In this document: positions 50,801 through 62,303 of the stretch, piece after piece
Position numbering within the stretch: position 1 is the stretch's first letter
Layout of the letters: every line of letters starts with the position of its first letter
Source of the DNA: Burhinus oedicnemus
Lineage: Eukaryota > Chordata > Aves > Charadriiformes > Burhinidae
Assembly: GCA_008921705.1 (NCBI GenBank)
Contig: VFFE01006811.1
Location: forward strand, 291,184-355,183
Length of the DNA: 64,000 bases
Reading direction: 5' to 3'
The notes under the pieces: model-generated
Seen by the model: only the letters and a program-made list of their open reading frames with translations
Databases searched by the model: none
What the model was told of the DNA's origin: nothing
Position numbers and translations under genes: made by a program

Positions 50801-51555
50801 TGGATCTTTTAGTCCTGACAGTAATTCTACTCTTACCCACTATCACAATATTACAGTAGAGTATATTTTATCAATATACTGCTGACACCACATGCCAAGT
50901 AGTATTTCCACCATATTGCATAAAATACTTCTATATTACTATTGGATTATGAATAAACTAAGAATAAATTACTACATCAGTGGGGAGAATCCGACCTGTG
51001 TCCTTTCTTGCACAAAAATGTTGTGGTGCTGTCAGCCAAAACTTGTAACTGCTAATAACATCATTGACAAATGGAAAAGACTAGGACATTCACCAAGGAA
51101 TGGCTGCACAAAAATATCCCAAAAATGTTGTAAATTGCAGTAAATTACTCGTTACCGTTACCAGAAAATAAACCTACTTGCCATAATATGAAAATGCAGC
51201 AAATATTCTGCATTTTAACTAATAACTCAAAACAAAATATGTCTTAACTATATAAATCCAAATTCTGTCATTTTTAAATAAAGAATACATATGTTTAGAG
51301 CTACAATCACTGAGAAAGATTAAAAATAACAAATATGCAAATGCTTCAAAGACATATAAAGTTGTGTTTGCTTCAGGGCACCAACACTGATTCACAAGCT
51401 GAAAAATCTTTCCTTGAGCTGAGTTATTCCCAATTTTATTGTTTCAAGATATTCTGCACGTTTCTTTGAAGCACGTAAAGCTGAAACCTGTCCAAAGAAG
51501 GAGAGAGATCTATCCGAACCTTGGTTTCGCTCTTGAATGGATCATTTTAATTCTA
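47831..51555. other. DNA upstream of GNAT3, no gene seen
   Basis: AT-rich sequence. A (GAT)n run lies at 49253-49274. No recognisable exon on either strand and no CpG island, which fits a TATA-type tissue-restricted promoter rather than a housekeeping one. Confidence 0.55.
49253..49274. repeat. (GAT)n microsatellite
   Basis: About seven GAT/GAA triplets in tandem. Confidence 0.85.
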
Positions 51556-51563
51556 TGACATCA
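51556..51563 (+). promoter_or_regulatory. CRE/AP-1-like site upstream of GNAT3
   Basis: TGACATCA is one base from the palindromic CREB/ATF site TGACGTCA. It lies 22 bp upstream of the TATA box and about 210 bp upstream of the GNAT3 start codon. Its position is suggestive. Its use is inferred only. Confidence 0.35.
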
Positions 51564-51585
51564 TAACAGTATGTTTTTATGTCCC

Positions 51586-51593
51586 TATATAAA
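51586..51593 (+). promoter_or_regulatory. Probable GNAT3 TATA box
   Basis: TATATAAA in the context CCCTATATAAATCC. Typical spacing would place the transcription start near 51615-51620 and give a 5' UTR of about 150 nt. No intron needs to be assumed between it and the ATG. Confidence 0.55.
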
Positions 51594-51671
51594 TCCTTGA
51601 CTGTAGCATCTCCAGATCGTGTGGCAGGTGAACAGGGACTGTTTGATTTGAAGGCTGAACACAGAGGTTGA

Positions 51672-51725
51672 ATGGGATTTTTAAATTTTCTTGAAGCACA
51701 GGCTGTTGTCCTTCTTCTGCATTAA
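51672..51725 (+). other. Short upstream ORF in the predicted GNAT3 leader
   Basis: An ATG at 51672 opens 17 codons and stops at TAA (51723-51725), 42 nt before the GNAT3 ATG. It is in the same frame as GNAT3 but closed by its own stop. If the leader begins near 51617 as predicted, this uORF would be in the mRNA and could lower translation. Confidence 0.4.
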
Positions 51726-51767
51726 AGCACATCAGCTGGACAAACAGAGGATTTTTAACACCTCAAG

Positions 51768-51885
51768 ATGGGCAGTGGAGCCAGTTCTGAGAGCAAGGAG
51801 TCAGCCAGGAGATCCAGAGAACTGGAAAAGAAACTCCAGGCAGATGCGGAGAGGGAAGCCAGGACAGTCAAACTACTACTGTTGG
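51768..51885 (+). CDS. GNAT3: GNAT3 exon 1 (gustducin-type G-protein alpha subunit)
   Basis: First coding exon of a transducin-family G-alpha, the GTP-binding switch that couples taste and chemosensory GPCRs to phosphodiesterase signalling at the membrane. It encodes residues 1-39 plus the first base of Gly40, starting [16 protein letters not shown]. Gly2 is an N-myristoylation site. No Cys3 is present, as in the transducin/gustducin branch and unlike the Gi proteins. The amphipathic N-terminal helix (to about residue 30) contacts beta-gamma. 'TVKLLLLG' is strand beta-1 leading to the P-loop. The 118-nt coding length and the G|GTAAAT donor match the Gi/Gt gene layout. The 'SSESKES' N-terminus fits GNAT3 better than GNAT1 or GNAT2 as I remember them, and exon 3 also fits. 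Intron 1 is 6665 bp. Confidence 0.93.
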
Positions 51886-53125
51886 GTAAATAGAATAAAA
51901 ATTGCTCATAATGCTTTTCCATTGAAGGGTTATTTTGCTCTGGAATCACATTTCAGTACAGCGAATTTCCCAGTCTCTCGCTACTTTATTTGAAGAAGGC
52001 CGTCCTGTAATATATGCACAAAATGTTTTCTAATTGTGAACGCTCGTGAAGCAACCAATTAAGTCACAAGGAACAGGTTGGAAATGGCCATGTCACTGCA
52101 TGTATTCAATTTTAAATATTATAAATCCTTGATTTTGAAAGGATTTGAGAAAATAAGAACCTACTGTTAGAGTAAATGTTATGATGCTTACTTACACACC
52201 ATGTAGCACAGACTTATCTTTATTTTTTTTTTGTGGATCTATAAGCATTCATTTGCAGCAGGATTAAGTGAGATAACTGGTCACACAGAAAATCCACAGG
52301 TGTCACAAGGTATTGATATTGTTTCTTTTCCAAACTGTTGCGCTTCATTTTTTACAGAAGCAGAAAGTGACTTAGAAGGGCTTTTTTCAATGTATAAAAA
52401 TGATATTGTGGAGAGTGGAATGGAAAGTAATGAAATAAGATGAATACAGACGAATATTCTCACAGACTACGACTTCTAATCCGCACTATGATCAATTTAT
52501 TAATGGCCAGCAGGTGAAATGGCAAAAGAAAAGTGTTTTTTTTCTTGATACAGCTTTATTATTCTCTCTTTTTTCCACAGTACTGCGTAGCCTACAAGAA
52601 ATATCCAAGAGCACAATAACAGTGCCGTCTTAATATTTCTCTTCTAACAGCATGATGCCTGCTATGAGAGTTTACATTAGTTTCACCAAATGAGTAGAAA
52701 AACAGCCTTTGATCATTGAAATATTGTTATTTTTTCTTCATTGTAACTGCAATGCTTACAAATGCTTTTAAACTGACATTTATTCAGACTTAGCTAGATC
52801 CCTTCGATAAAGTAAATCGGCTTAACTCTGTTGTATCTTATGCAAAAAGTCTATTTATACCTGCTGAGAATCTAACTATTATTATTAATAAAGAAATAAG
52901 AGAAAAATACAAGCATCCAGGCTTCTCAAATAATAACAGGAAAGCAGCAGTTTGATATGCTTTACATGCCCTCAGTATTCAGACTGCAGTTTACAAATCT
53001 TTTCAGTCCAGCAGAGAATATGAAGATTTTCCATGCCACATTAATACAAAATATTGTCCCTACTGAGACAAGCTTGAGTTTGTCAAAAACCAGAATAATA
53101 TTTTCATTTGAACTTTCATAAAGTT

Positions 53126-53345
53126 TCAATACTTTCTATACACTCTTACAAAAAGGAATTGGCATATCGAGTTAGAAACAGGGTCCATCTGCTCCAGCAT
53201 CCTGTCTCTGACCTTATCTAGCACTGATCCATGAGGAAGACGTAAGAAATCCTTTAAGAGGAATTTATAAGATAAAGAGGAATTTATAAGATAAACAGTT
53301 TCATGATGTATTTTGATCTTCAAGCCTTCATGTCTTGGCACTAGT
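53126..53345 (-). mobile_element. Ancient CR1-like 3' end in intron 1
   Basis: The reverse complement contains 'GACAGGATGCTGGAGCAGAT' and 'GGACCCTGTTTCTAACTCG', matching the old 'GACAGGATACTGGGCTAGATGG' 3' UTR motif. It is preceded by a CATGAAGGCTTGAAGATC-like segment. Same old family as 8515-9615 and 58865-59255. Confidence 0.5.
53258..53295. repeat. Perfect 19-bp tandem duplication
   Basis: GAGGAATTTATAAGATAAA occurs twice back to back (53258-53276 and 53277-53295) without mismatch, inside a decayed repeat, so the duplication is recent relative to its host. Confidence 0.9.
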
Positions 53346-54317
53346 ACTGAAGGCTGTCTTACACTAGGACACAAACTAACTTTCCCCTCCCAGAACACGT
53401 GCATGTATTTAGCGTCAAGAACTTGTTTTTTAATATTTCCCAATGTATATTATCAGTCTTTTTCTGACATTGTTAATATCCCATTCTCAAGATAACCTTA
53501 GTAAAATACCTTGTGATAAATTGCAAGCTTCTAGTTCATTCATTTCAAATCTGAACATATTTCAGTTTCATCAACTATACAAGCACTTTTTTCGCGAGAC
53601 AAGGTCATCATCAGAATCTGAAATACTTTTGCTGAAGTCTCCTTTATAGTGTATATTTCTATAATATTTTCCTTTATTCATGTCACACATGAAAAAGATT
53701 CGAGTTTGTCAGTGGGCAATGTTTTGGAAGATTTTTTCTCCTGGGAACTGTTACGACAAATCACAAGAAACCAAGGCCTTGGTAAAAAAGCATGTTGGGA
53801 AAAAAAAAAAAAGTTATAGATGTAACAGCTTGAATTTTCTTGTTCCTAAAAAAGCAAGAGGTGAATAAAACATGAGTCTGGTTTGAGCCTGTTGCACAGC
53901 TAGAGTGAAAGTGTCCCTTGAACACCTGCAATCACAGCTGCTGAAGCCACGTGTGTAAGGGGCATCACACAGCCCCCTCCATAGTCAACCAGTGAAATTG
54001 CCAGATAGCAGAGGATTAAATCTACTATGTTCAGATCCGGGCCCGTTATCTTTCCATACCTCTGAGGTGATCTCAGAAATGATTCAAATTTTGCACTTCA
54101 TAAATCAAGGGCAGCTCCATTCAAGGCAACCAGCCTAGTCCTATCCCAGTCCAGGTTTCTGTTCATTCAGACCATATGTTCCCTCTGTATTACAGACCAG
54201 ATGTCACCATTGCTTCTTTTGCAGTAGGCAATTTGGTAGAAAATATCCAGGAAAAAATGGATATGTATATCATAAGTTTTTCAGTGTGATCATTATGCTT
54301 TTACTCTTAAAATGTAA

Positions 54318-54337
54318 AAAAAAAAAAAAAAAAAAGT
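54318..54337. repeat. A20 homopolymer
   Basis: Twenty consecutive A. No processed pseudogene could be recognised upstream of it. Confidence 0.9.
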
Positions 54338-57300
54338 ATTCTGACCATTTCCTGAGAGGATTATTTAATATCTAGTCTGGTGTCTCTGCATCCTCCAATA
54401 GGTTCCTTTGCAAAAATGAAATTACATCCAGAAACCAAAGACACCACATTTGTTTACGTTAAGTTCCATGATCTGGGCCAACATATTATCTGTGTTGAGG
54501 TGATAATTTACAGTTTATATGACATGCACATAAAAAATGCTCACATAAACTTGAGGAGGAAGAAAATTATGTCATTTTCTGACATTCCTCACAAGTTGTC
54601 CAGGAGCCAGAAGGGTTAAGTCCTCCGTGTTAGGCGTTCCCATGTTGTCAAGGCCACCCCACCCCCCTACCTTGTCCACAAATCTAGCCTCTACATATTT
54701 ATACTTCCAAAAAATCAGATTGTTTTATGAGTCTGGAACAAGCTCCAAGGTGAAAGTTTTATTTCCTTTGTATCAGTCTGGGCCATATCTTGCCTACCAC
54801 ATCACACGCAGTTTATGTACTTTTTAGGAGGCCAGCTTGCAATTTATTTGTGTGCAAAGTACAGTGCACACTTGAAACGTGGCCAAAACAGCTGGTGCTC
54901 ACAGTGATGTTTCACAGAAATAAGAATTTGGCTTCAGTTTAAATAACCACTAAAATTTTGAACTTATTTAGTTTCAAAGTATTACTCCATGGCGTCATTG
55001 TCTACAGTTTACAGTGGCAGGACAAAACTCACCCTCATTTGAGCTGGTCATCCTCAGCTTGCTTTACTGACAAATACTCACTTTTAGGGCAGGACTCACC
55101 CAATTTAATTTCAACATCTGCTTCAGGGTGACAAAAATTGAAGCTGTCTGTTTGTTTTAGTTTTAGTAGCAAATATTTCTCTCCACTGCCTATAAGAGGT
55201 CTCTGATAAGTAGTCTGAATGTAGAAGTTTAAAGTATAGACATCTAAAACCAGTTAAATGAATCAGTTACTACAGTACTGAAGTCAGGTTTCAGTTCCTG
55301 TTACTAACAACTGTGTTGGAAGGAAAGACTGAGCACAAAGATGGCCCAATAATCCATTGACTGGAACACACGGATTTTCTTCTTTGGAGGTGGGGCAGCA
55401 CATAAGGACCTTAAGCCCTCAAGAGGGTTAGATCTTAGATCTTTTCTCTAGTTTCTTTCTCCCATGGAGAAAGTTTGTTGAGTTCGGTAAGAGGACCAGC
55501 AAGATATAATTTCCAGGCTGGTTCATAGTTTCCAGAGCTCCGAACAGCACGCACAAGGCTCAAGCAGAGGTATAAAACCTTTTCTGATTTTAATGTGAAG
55601 ATTTTCTTTTCCTGTTTTTTGCTGGTTTATGTAATTGTCAGAGGCTTTTGTGACAGGTTTCAAACAAAACATTCAGGTAGCAGGGTTTCTTTATTTTCTT
55701 ATCTTTACTTCTGGAAACTTTCCTAAACCAAACCTTTAATTCCACATAAATAGTAACTGTAAAGAGAGAATAGCTCTTGATCTGAGACACAAAATCAGCT
55801 TAATATATAAAAAGAACCTTCTTCAACAACTCAGCAGATGCTAATCTTGAAAGGAACTTGTACTATTCCCAGTTTCCACAACTATTCAAACAAATTCTGC
55901 TTAGAAAAGCAGTAATGTCAAGTTACAGCTGAGGTCCTGGGTTCTCTTCTCCTTTGAATCTGAGAGACTATCACCGGCTTTCAAAGCACCTCTAGTTTTC
56001 TCTCTGTTTCTGCTCTGTCTATATGCCTTGGTGGCCTGCAGGGAAGAGGTCAGGCATTCCCAGAGCAGCGGTACGACTCACATCAGGGTGCTGGGGATGG
56101 CTCCTTTGCGGCTCGGTGCTGCACAGTACCTCTTCTTGAGTCCCCTCTGCAGCTCCAGCGTGCCCAGAAACATAATGGGCTTGGGACTTGGGGTGCCGAT
56201 CAAAACATTCAAAACAAGAAGAGAGGCAGGTTACAGACTGCCAGAGTGCTGCGTGTACAGCACCACGCTGAAGGTGGACATGGCATGGTGGACGTGATCT
56301 CTGGGAAGAAGTGTGGAGCAAACTTCCAGCGACCTTACTGGCAGTGGGGACAGCTTTCAGCTCCCAGGAGCGGGGCCAGAGTTTAAGGCATTGACCAAGA
56401 GTTCTGTGCCTTGCTTTTCTGTGTCTTTATCCATCTCAAGGAAACTTGGCATCCAAACAGAGGTAGAGAAATCAGAGGTAAATTTGAAAAAGCCAGATCT
56501 TAAATATGTGAAACGCAGATTACAGGCTATGGTATATTATCCCTGGTCCCTATCAGGCTGAGCTATAAATCTGCACAGCGAAGCGAGTTTTTCAAAAGCC
56601 AGTTAAACTTTCCAAGCTTCAGGATAGGACTAAGTTTGGCCTAAGCTCTTGTCTTTTATTCAGAAAATCTGGGCTCGATTATAATTGCCCTTTTCACTGC
56701 CTCCTGAAGGGCTGATGCCTTCAGCTCCCCGTGCAGTCAGGCGAGGGCTGTCACCATGCACTCTTCCTGCTGGTTCTGCGAGCGGAAGGCATGGCGGTGG
56801 GTGGGAACGCAGCCGTGTCCCTGCTCGCCCGTCCCGGGGCCCTGGCCAGAGGAGCAGGCTGCACAGGAGAGGGGAGGAATAAAGGAAGCAGGTGCAAAGT
56901 AAACTGTTTCTGATCCATTTCCTGGGGTGCAAAGCTGCTACGACTAACACGATAGTCTGAAGTGAAGCCAAAGTCTGAGAGTCATCTGTTGTTTAGATAA
57001 AGGCATTACTGGATCATAAATTAAAGATGAGCAGAGGTAGAAAAATGCACCCAAAAGATATATAAATTATGCCTCCCACTCTATTTTAACTTTGCCTTTC
57101 AGATGTGGAAGACAGCTTCATTTCTATGTTATGTTTCCTGGCTCTTTTCCATGAGGTGAACGTATGAATTCTCAGCAGAGCCTGCGCTCTTCCCTACAAA
57201 AAGTGCAGCGAACACCACCTTACCGACAGGGCTTCACCAGGTTCTTCAGAAGGGCATTGAAGGGATAATAGATGATCTACAGCAAATTTGCATTTTTTCC

Positions 57301-58550
57301 AAACTGTGGCAGATGGCAGCATCAGCCCATTTTGCATAGGCTCATTTTTCTCTTGCACTTTCTGCTGTTCGCATCATGGGCTTTAGAAAACGCTTTGCGT
57401 ATGGTTTACTGTCTGTTGTGATTCATTTGAGTAAATTAATCCCTCTCATTTAAATGTTATTAGCTTTACAAAATCTGTTTGGAAAGTCTGTAATCAGTTT
57501 GTTCCATTCACTGAGAAGCCCTGGTTAAAATAGCTATGCCCCAGATTTCCTCTTTTGTGAAAAGTATTTGACACTGGCCAGTGGGGTAAATGATAATTTG
57601 CAAAGAGAAAAGCAGTGATGAATCTTGTCCCATGGATTCACAGCCAAAATTAAATCCTCTCTTTAGGTGCTCTCAAAATCTGGCTATTGTTTGGCAGTTC
57701 TTGCCAAGCCTCACCACTCTTGCTGACGTAAGTTAAGATGATAGTCACTGGCACTGATTTCCAATGGAGAAGGTTTGCATTGTGATTACTCACTTTCCAT
57801 GAGATAACAAGGGCAAACGAACTGTACATAATCTCACCAAACCTATGCCCTAGTTCTGCAACTGGATGTGCAAGCAAATGCCTGAACCTCCCCTCCAGCT
57901 ATGGAGATTTCCTGCAGAACCCTTCCCAAGCTGCATCTGTTGCATTGCTCTGCAGGTTTCCCACTTCCAGCCACACTACTTCGTAGCAGAAGACCACCAC
58001 AGGGCAGAGGAACTGACAAAAGACCGGTGTCAAGACATTTGCTCGTGTGCTGCCTCTGCATCACGAGCTAGACCACATGCAAATCTCCATGCTCTGCTTT
58101 TCCAGTTGCTCAGAGGCTGGCTAAAGAGCATGGAAATGACTGGTTTGGCTTACAAAAGGTCATGGTACACATTAAATGAGCAGCTACAAATCATGTAATC
58201 AATGGTACGCTGTCAGTTTGTTCATGTCTTTCTGCCCGTCTGCCAAGGACAAAATCAAAATATGACACATATTTTATTTCCTTGCTAATTAAAGTGTCTA
58301 TATTATTCTCTTAATTGACTGAAGGTTCCTTTATTTTAAAATGTGCCTTTCCTTTTCAGAATTAATACCTTTACCAAGAGTTCATTCTTTTTAAGTCTGA
58401 ATGGACATTATGGAGGGTAATAGTACAATGGGGATCTAAAACATCTGTATGTCTTCATAGATACAAAATTCTGTGTTCCAGAGAGTTATTTTTAATACTT
58501 GCTACTTACTCATGTATCAATCAAATCTTCTCAACGTTCCCCTTCTGCAG

Positions 58551-58593
58551 GTGCTGGAGAGTCAGGAAAGAGCACTATTGTAAAGCAAATGAA
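58551..58593 (+). CDS. GNAT3: GNAT3 exon 2 (P-loop exon)
   Basis: The 43-nt exon typical of Gi/Gt genes, flanked by CCCCTTCTGCAG and GTAAGTA. It completes Gly40 and encodes residues 41-53 plus two bases of Lys54: 'GAGESGKSTIVKQMK'. This is the Walker A/P-loop (G1 box) that holds the GTP phosphates. Lys46 and the Mg-coordinating Ser47 are intact. The sequence is invariant across most G-alphas, so on its own it does not separate the family members. Frame and phase join exactly to exons 1 and 3. Confidence 0.95.
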
Positions 58594-58864
58594 GTAAGTA
58601 TATGAATATTCATATCAGTTCTTGAATTTGGTATTTGTAGTATAAGCTATCTAGCTAATGTCTTATTACAGTATTTACACTTATTTGAATAAAATGCAAA
58701 GAAACATCATTCAAATCAAGTTCTCATTCAACCGCATAAAGAAAAACACAAAGCGACTAAGACACACAGCCGGATTGGTAATCAAATCTGTCTGATCAAA
58801 TCATGCACTGGTCCAACTCCTTACTGAAGACCAGGGGAGCTTCCTCATTGGCTTTGGTGGGAGT

Positions 58865-59255
58865 TACAGTAGTGTAGTGAGAACGTGAACGTATGAGACA
58901 ACCAGCTATGGCAGACCCACCTAGCCCAACGCTGTCTCCTGCGGTAGCTGATGAAAGACACTGGCAGAAGATCATCAGACCAGACAAGCAAACAGACATT
59001 AATACTTGTGCTGGATACCCTGATAGTATCTGCTGATCTGTGACCCAGGCACCATCCTGAACCAGAGATGGCATCACTGTGTTTAGTAGCCCTCAGTTAA
59101 TTCATGTCTACATTTCTGCTGAATCTTTTTTGAACCAATGTAAACTAATAACATCCACAATATTCTCTGGCAAGCAGTTCCACAGTTTAGTTACATATGA
59201 TGTGAAGAGAAAATATTGAAGGATTCACATCGTATAATACTGCAAAGTCTTTTTT
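58865..59255 (-). mobile_element. Ancient CR1-like LINE 3' end in intron 2
   Basis: Read on the minus strand: 'AACTGTGGAACTGCTTGCCA' and 'GAGAATATTGTGGATGTTAT' (the C-terminal 'LWNCLPENIVDV' region), then 'GGTTCAAAAAAGATTCAGCA', and finally 'GTTGGGCTAGGTGGGTCTGC' with a decayed TCTTATGTTC-like tail. This follows the old amniote CR1-group consensus as I remember it. Confidence 0.65.
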
Positions 59256-59684
59256 TTTTTTTTTCCTCCAAATTGACCTCTGTGGCTCATTCTTGGTCTC
59301 CACAGTCTTATTCCAGCTTCTGCCAGAGGTCAGAAAGGTTGTTCTCAGGTCTCCCACAGGCCAGGTGAGAGCATGTTTAGCCACCAGCCTACACAGTGAA
59401 CAGCTGCTGCCCACCATCTAGCATGGGTAGGGACAGTCATGAGAACTGCTTTTAGCAAGGAAAATATCACCCCAAAAAGTTTTCCTACAATAATCAGTCT
59501 GGGAAAAAACAGGCTGTAGAAGCTCAAATGTAGAAATCCCTGTTCAAATTCAGACTGAAGATCTTGTGACTGTACCATAAATCTACTACAAGGATACTTG
59601 TAGATGTTTGTTCAAAGTGCACGTGGTGCCACACAGATTGAAGTCAGTAGTTTTACTTCCCCCGGCTCCAGAGGAAGGTCAAAT

Positions 59685-59720
59685 TTGTGTGTGTGTGTGT
59701 GCACACGCACACACGCATGT
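59685..59720. repeat. (TG)n-(CA)n alternating tract with dyad symmetry
   Basis: 36 bp of unbroken alternating pyrimidine-purine: GT repeats run into CACACGCACACACGCATGT. The two halves are nearly self-complementary. Confidence 0.9.
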
Positions 59721-60921
59721 CCCTATTTACAATTTACTATCACAATATTTTCACATAGAGTCAAACAGGAGAAAATTGAATTAATTCATGTTATTCTTTT
59801 AAGGGTCGCCAAAATACGAGTCATGTATCTTATTTAAATAGAAAATCCACCTGAGTTCAAGAGATCATACTTACACAGGCAGCAAAAATCCTCCTTTACT
59901 ACATAACCTGTTAAAATATTGCTGTTGTATCTAGCCTTATTTTCATAGACAGTGTCCAGGTCTGCTTCCTGGAACTGTCCAAATACAGAAAAAAATTACA
60001 CAGGCATTGCAGCTGGTTAGGCACGACCCCACTGTGTAAGCACCAATCTCTTCCTGTCTAAAAATCAAGCAGACTGTTCTACAAAATCAGTAAGATTATT
60101 TCAAATTTAAGTTCTCCTAACTATTTCATATCTTCACCAATGCATTTTAAAGAGTTAACTAAAAAATGTTATGCCATAAGAGCAATTTTCTACTATTTAA
60201 GCAGCTCATTTTGTAATAAGACACATTCAGAACCATCCATTCAATACTTTGCTAACTTTTTTGTTCCAGTTAAATGGTGGATATTTTTATTTCTGTTCTG
60301 AGGTCCAACCAGAAGACCGTCCCTATTCAGCAAACCATTGCAATGTATTGTGCTCAAAGCTTCCTCAAGTAGGAGGCGATTAAAGATGTTCCTCTGAACT
60401 GAGCACTTTAAGAAGGCTCATAACTCTTAACAGCACCGAGGAGGGGGCAAAAAACTGCAAAGCTGAGAGTTATCTGTAAAGCTCTATGCATTTATGAGCT
60501 GTCAACATGATCACAAATATGAACTGCTTTACCAGAAAACTGTTCATGAAAATTATCATTTTTTCATATAAAATGTCACCTTTCTGTCACAACCAATGAC
60601 TTTTTCTTTAAAAAAGGGAAATTTTTCAGTAAAAAACCTACTTTCAGTTATTAATTTTTTCAGTGAAGCATAACATTTTCTAGAGAAGACTGATAGCTGC
60701 TTACAAAAGAAATAATTTTGCAGAAAATACAATTTTCCACCAAAATCAGGGTAATTTTACTGCTATTAATATAATTTTCTAATTCATAAACCTCATTCTT
60801 TCCAAACTGAAGATTTCAAAGTTAAATGCTTCCACTGAGCTTTGCACAATATCTTCTGATGCTCAAAACAGAGATATGCCGCAAGGCCCTAAAAAGGCTA
60901 GGATAGTTATCAGGGATAACT

Positions 60922-60955
60922 AAAAAGAAAAAAAAAAAAAAAACAAACAAACTTC
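60922..60955. repeat. A-rich tract with (CAAA)n end
   Basis: AAAAAGAAA followed by a long A run and CAAACAAAC. Low-complexity sequence. Confidence 0.85.
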
Positions 60956-62244
60956 TCTGGAGTTCTGTGCTTCCAACTACATCATTTCCAATGTGCGATC
61001 TAACCTTTTTAAAACCAAGTTGAGTATTTCTGTGCGATGCTCTAAGTTAGCAGTACAAACCTACTATAAATTATTCAGCAAATGAAAAGCGGGAAACAAA
61101 ATATTTGGTAACTTACCATGCCTGTTGAGATTGAATCAACACCACCTATCTGGTGAGAAGCCCTCCCTGTTTGGAAAAAAAAAACCCAGGAGAGTAACTT
61201 TTTTCCTCCAACAGAAACATAATTTAGATATTATGACTGGTAGCCTAACATCTCCTGCCTTCAGCATCCTGCATTTAGTTTTCAAAGGTTGTTTATTTTT
61301 TCAAGGAGGATCACGGAAGAATATTTTCCGTTTGCTAAAATGCTCCTTCTGGCCATACAAGATGTCAGCCTGTTTTACAATCCTTCCATAAGAATGACAG
61401 ATCTTTGACAAAAGCAGCAAAGTTCACTACTGATCTAACTGGCTGGCTAACACACTTTCTGCCAGATGACATAAATATATTATCTTAAAACAAACAACAA
61501 CGAAACAACAAAAAAACCCAAAACATGCAAAGCCTCAAGCAAAACCAAGTTTTCTTTCTGTAATTACAAAATCTACTTTTATTTCAGAATCTTGTATTTT
61601 CTTCCTTTCTTTGTTCTTCAAAGGGAAAGCATGAAAATATAAAATAGCCATTTGTGTGTTAGGACCTTTCCTTCTCTCTCATACCAGATTTTTGCAGCCA
61701 CAAGCAAAACACCCATCTTCCCCAGAAATTCTGTTACAGCCACTGCTGTGAGACACACAATGCAGTTAAACCAAGTTCATGTACTTCATGGGGTTTGAGT
61801 TTCTACATAGTTCATTCCATTATTTATAGAAAAGCTGCTGCTTTCACAGATAGTAAGGGTAAGAGTGAGAAGAATACGCTTAACTACGAGTGCAAGGTTC
61901 AGCATTGATGGCAGCTGAAATCGTTTCTTGTTAAAGGTGATCTGACCCATTAAGGGAGGCCACCTACACCAGCGGGGAGCGCTGGCTCCATGGTGCTTCA
62001 CATAGAGGACACTGCTTAATGTCCCGTAGTGCCCAAGCAGCAACCCAGACTATCCAGCACACTATCAGCGAGCTACATCAGACTCCTCCAAGTGAATAGG
62101 GCTCCCAGCTGAACAATTCTTATAATTTCATTCAAATCACTGTGTTGACACAAGGATACATGGATGTTTCAGAGGATGGCAAACCAGGCTCACTAGTGTA
62201 CCAGACTGCATAACACAGCTCCCCTTCGTCTCTCTCCCAAGTTC

Positions 62245-62303
62245 AGACCTCTGGAGATCTAGATGAGGTCCCTTCCAACCCCTGTGATTCTGTGATTCCG
62301 TGA
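62245..62303 (+). mobile_element. CR1 3' tail fragment
   Basis: 'GACCTCTGGAGATCTAGATG' then 'GGTCCCTTCCAACCCCTGTG' and ATTCTGTG/ATTCCGTG octamers: the last roughly 60 bp of a CR1, extremely 5'-truncated. Confidence 0.85.

Larger units (their letters stand above)
51886..58550 (+). other. GNAT3: GNAT3 intron 1
   Basis: GT..AG intron of 6665 bp, phase 1 (it splits the Gly40 codon). It contains an ancient CR1-like tail (53126-53345), a perfect 19-bp tandem duplication (53258-53295), an A20 tract (54318-54337) and two GC-richer patches (about 56028-56300 and 56690-56880). No other exon was recognised in it. Frames of 100-110 codons at 56019-56321 (minus) and 57866-58198 (plus) have no known relatives. 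Confidence 0.85.

Noticed and set aside
51691..51993. 100-codon plus-strand frame over GNAT3 exon 1
   Set aside because: It is in a different frame from the GNAT3 coding sequence (ATG 51768) and reads through the splice donor.
54318..54337. Poly(A) tract as a sign of a processed pseudogene
   Set aside because: No coding similarity or target duplication could be seen upstream, so it is treated as a homopolymer.
57866..58198. 110-codon plus-strand frame in GNAT3 intron 1
   Set aside because: No GNAT family similarity, no convincing acceptor and donor pair, and exon 1 to exon 2 phases already join perfectly without it.
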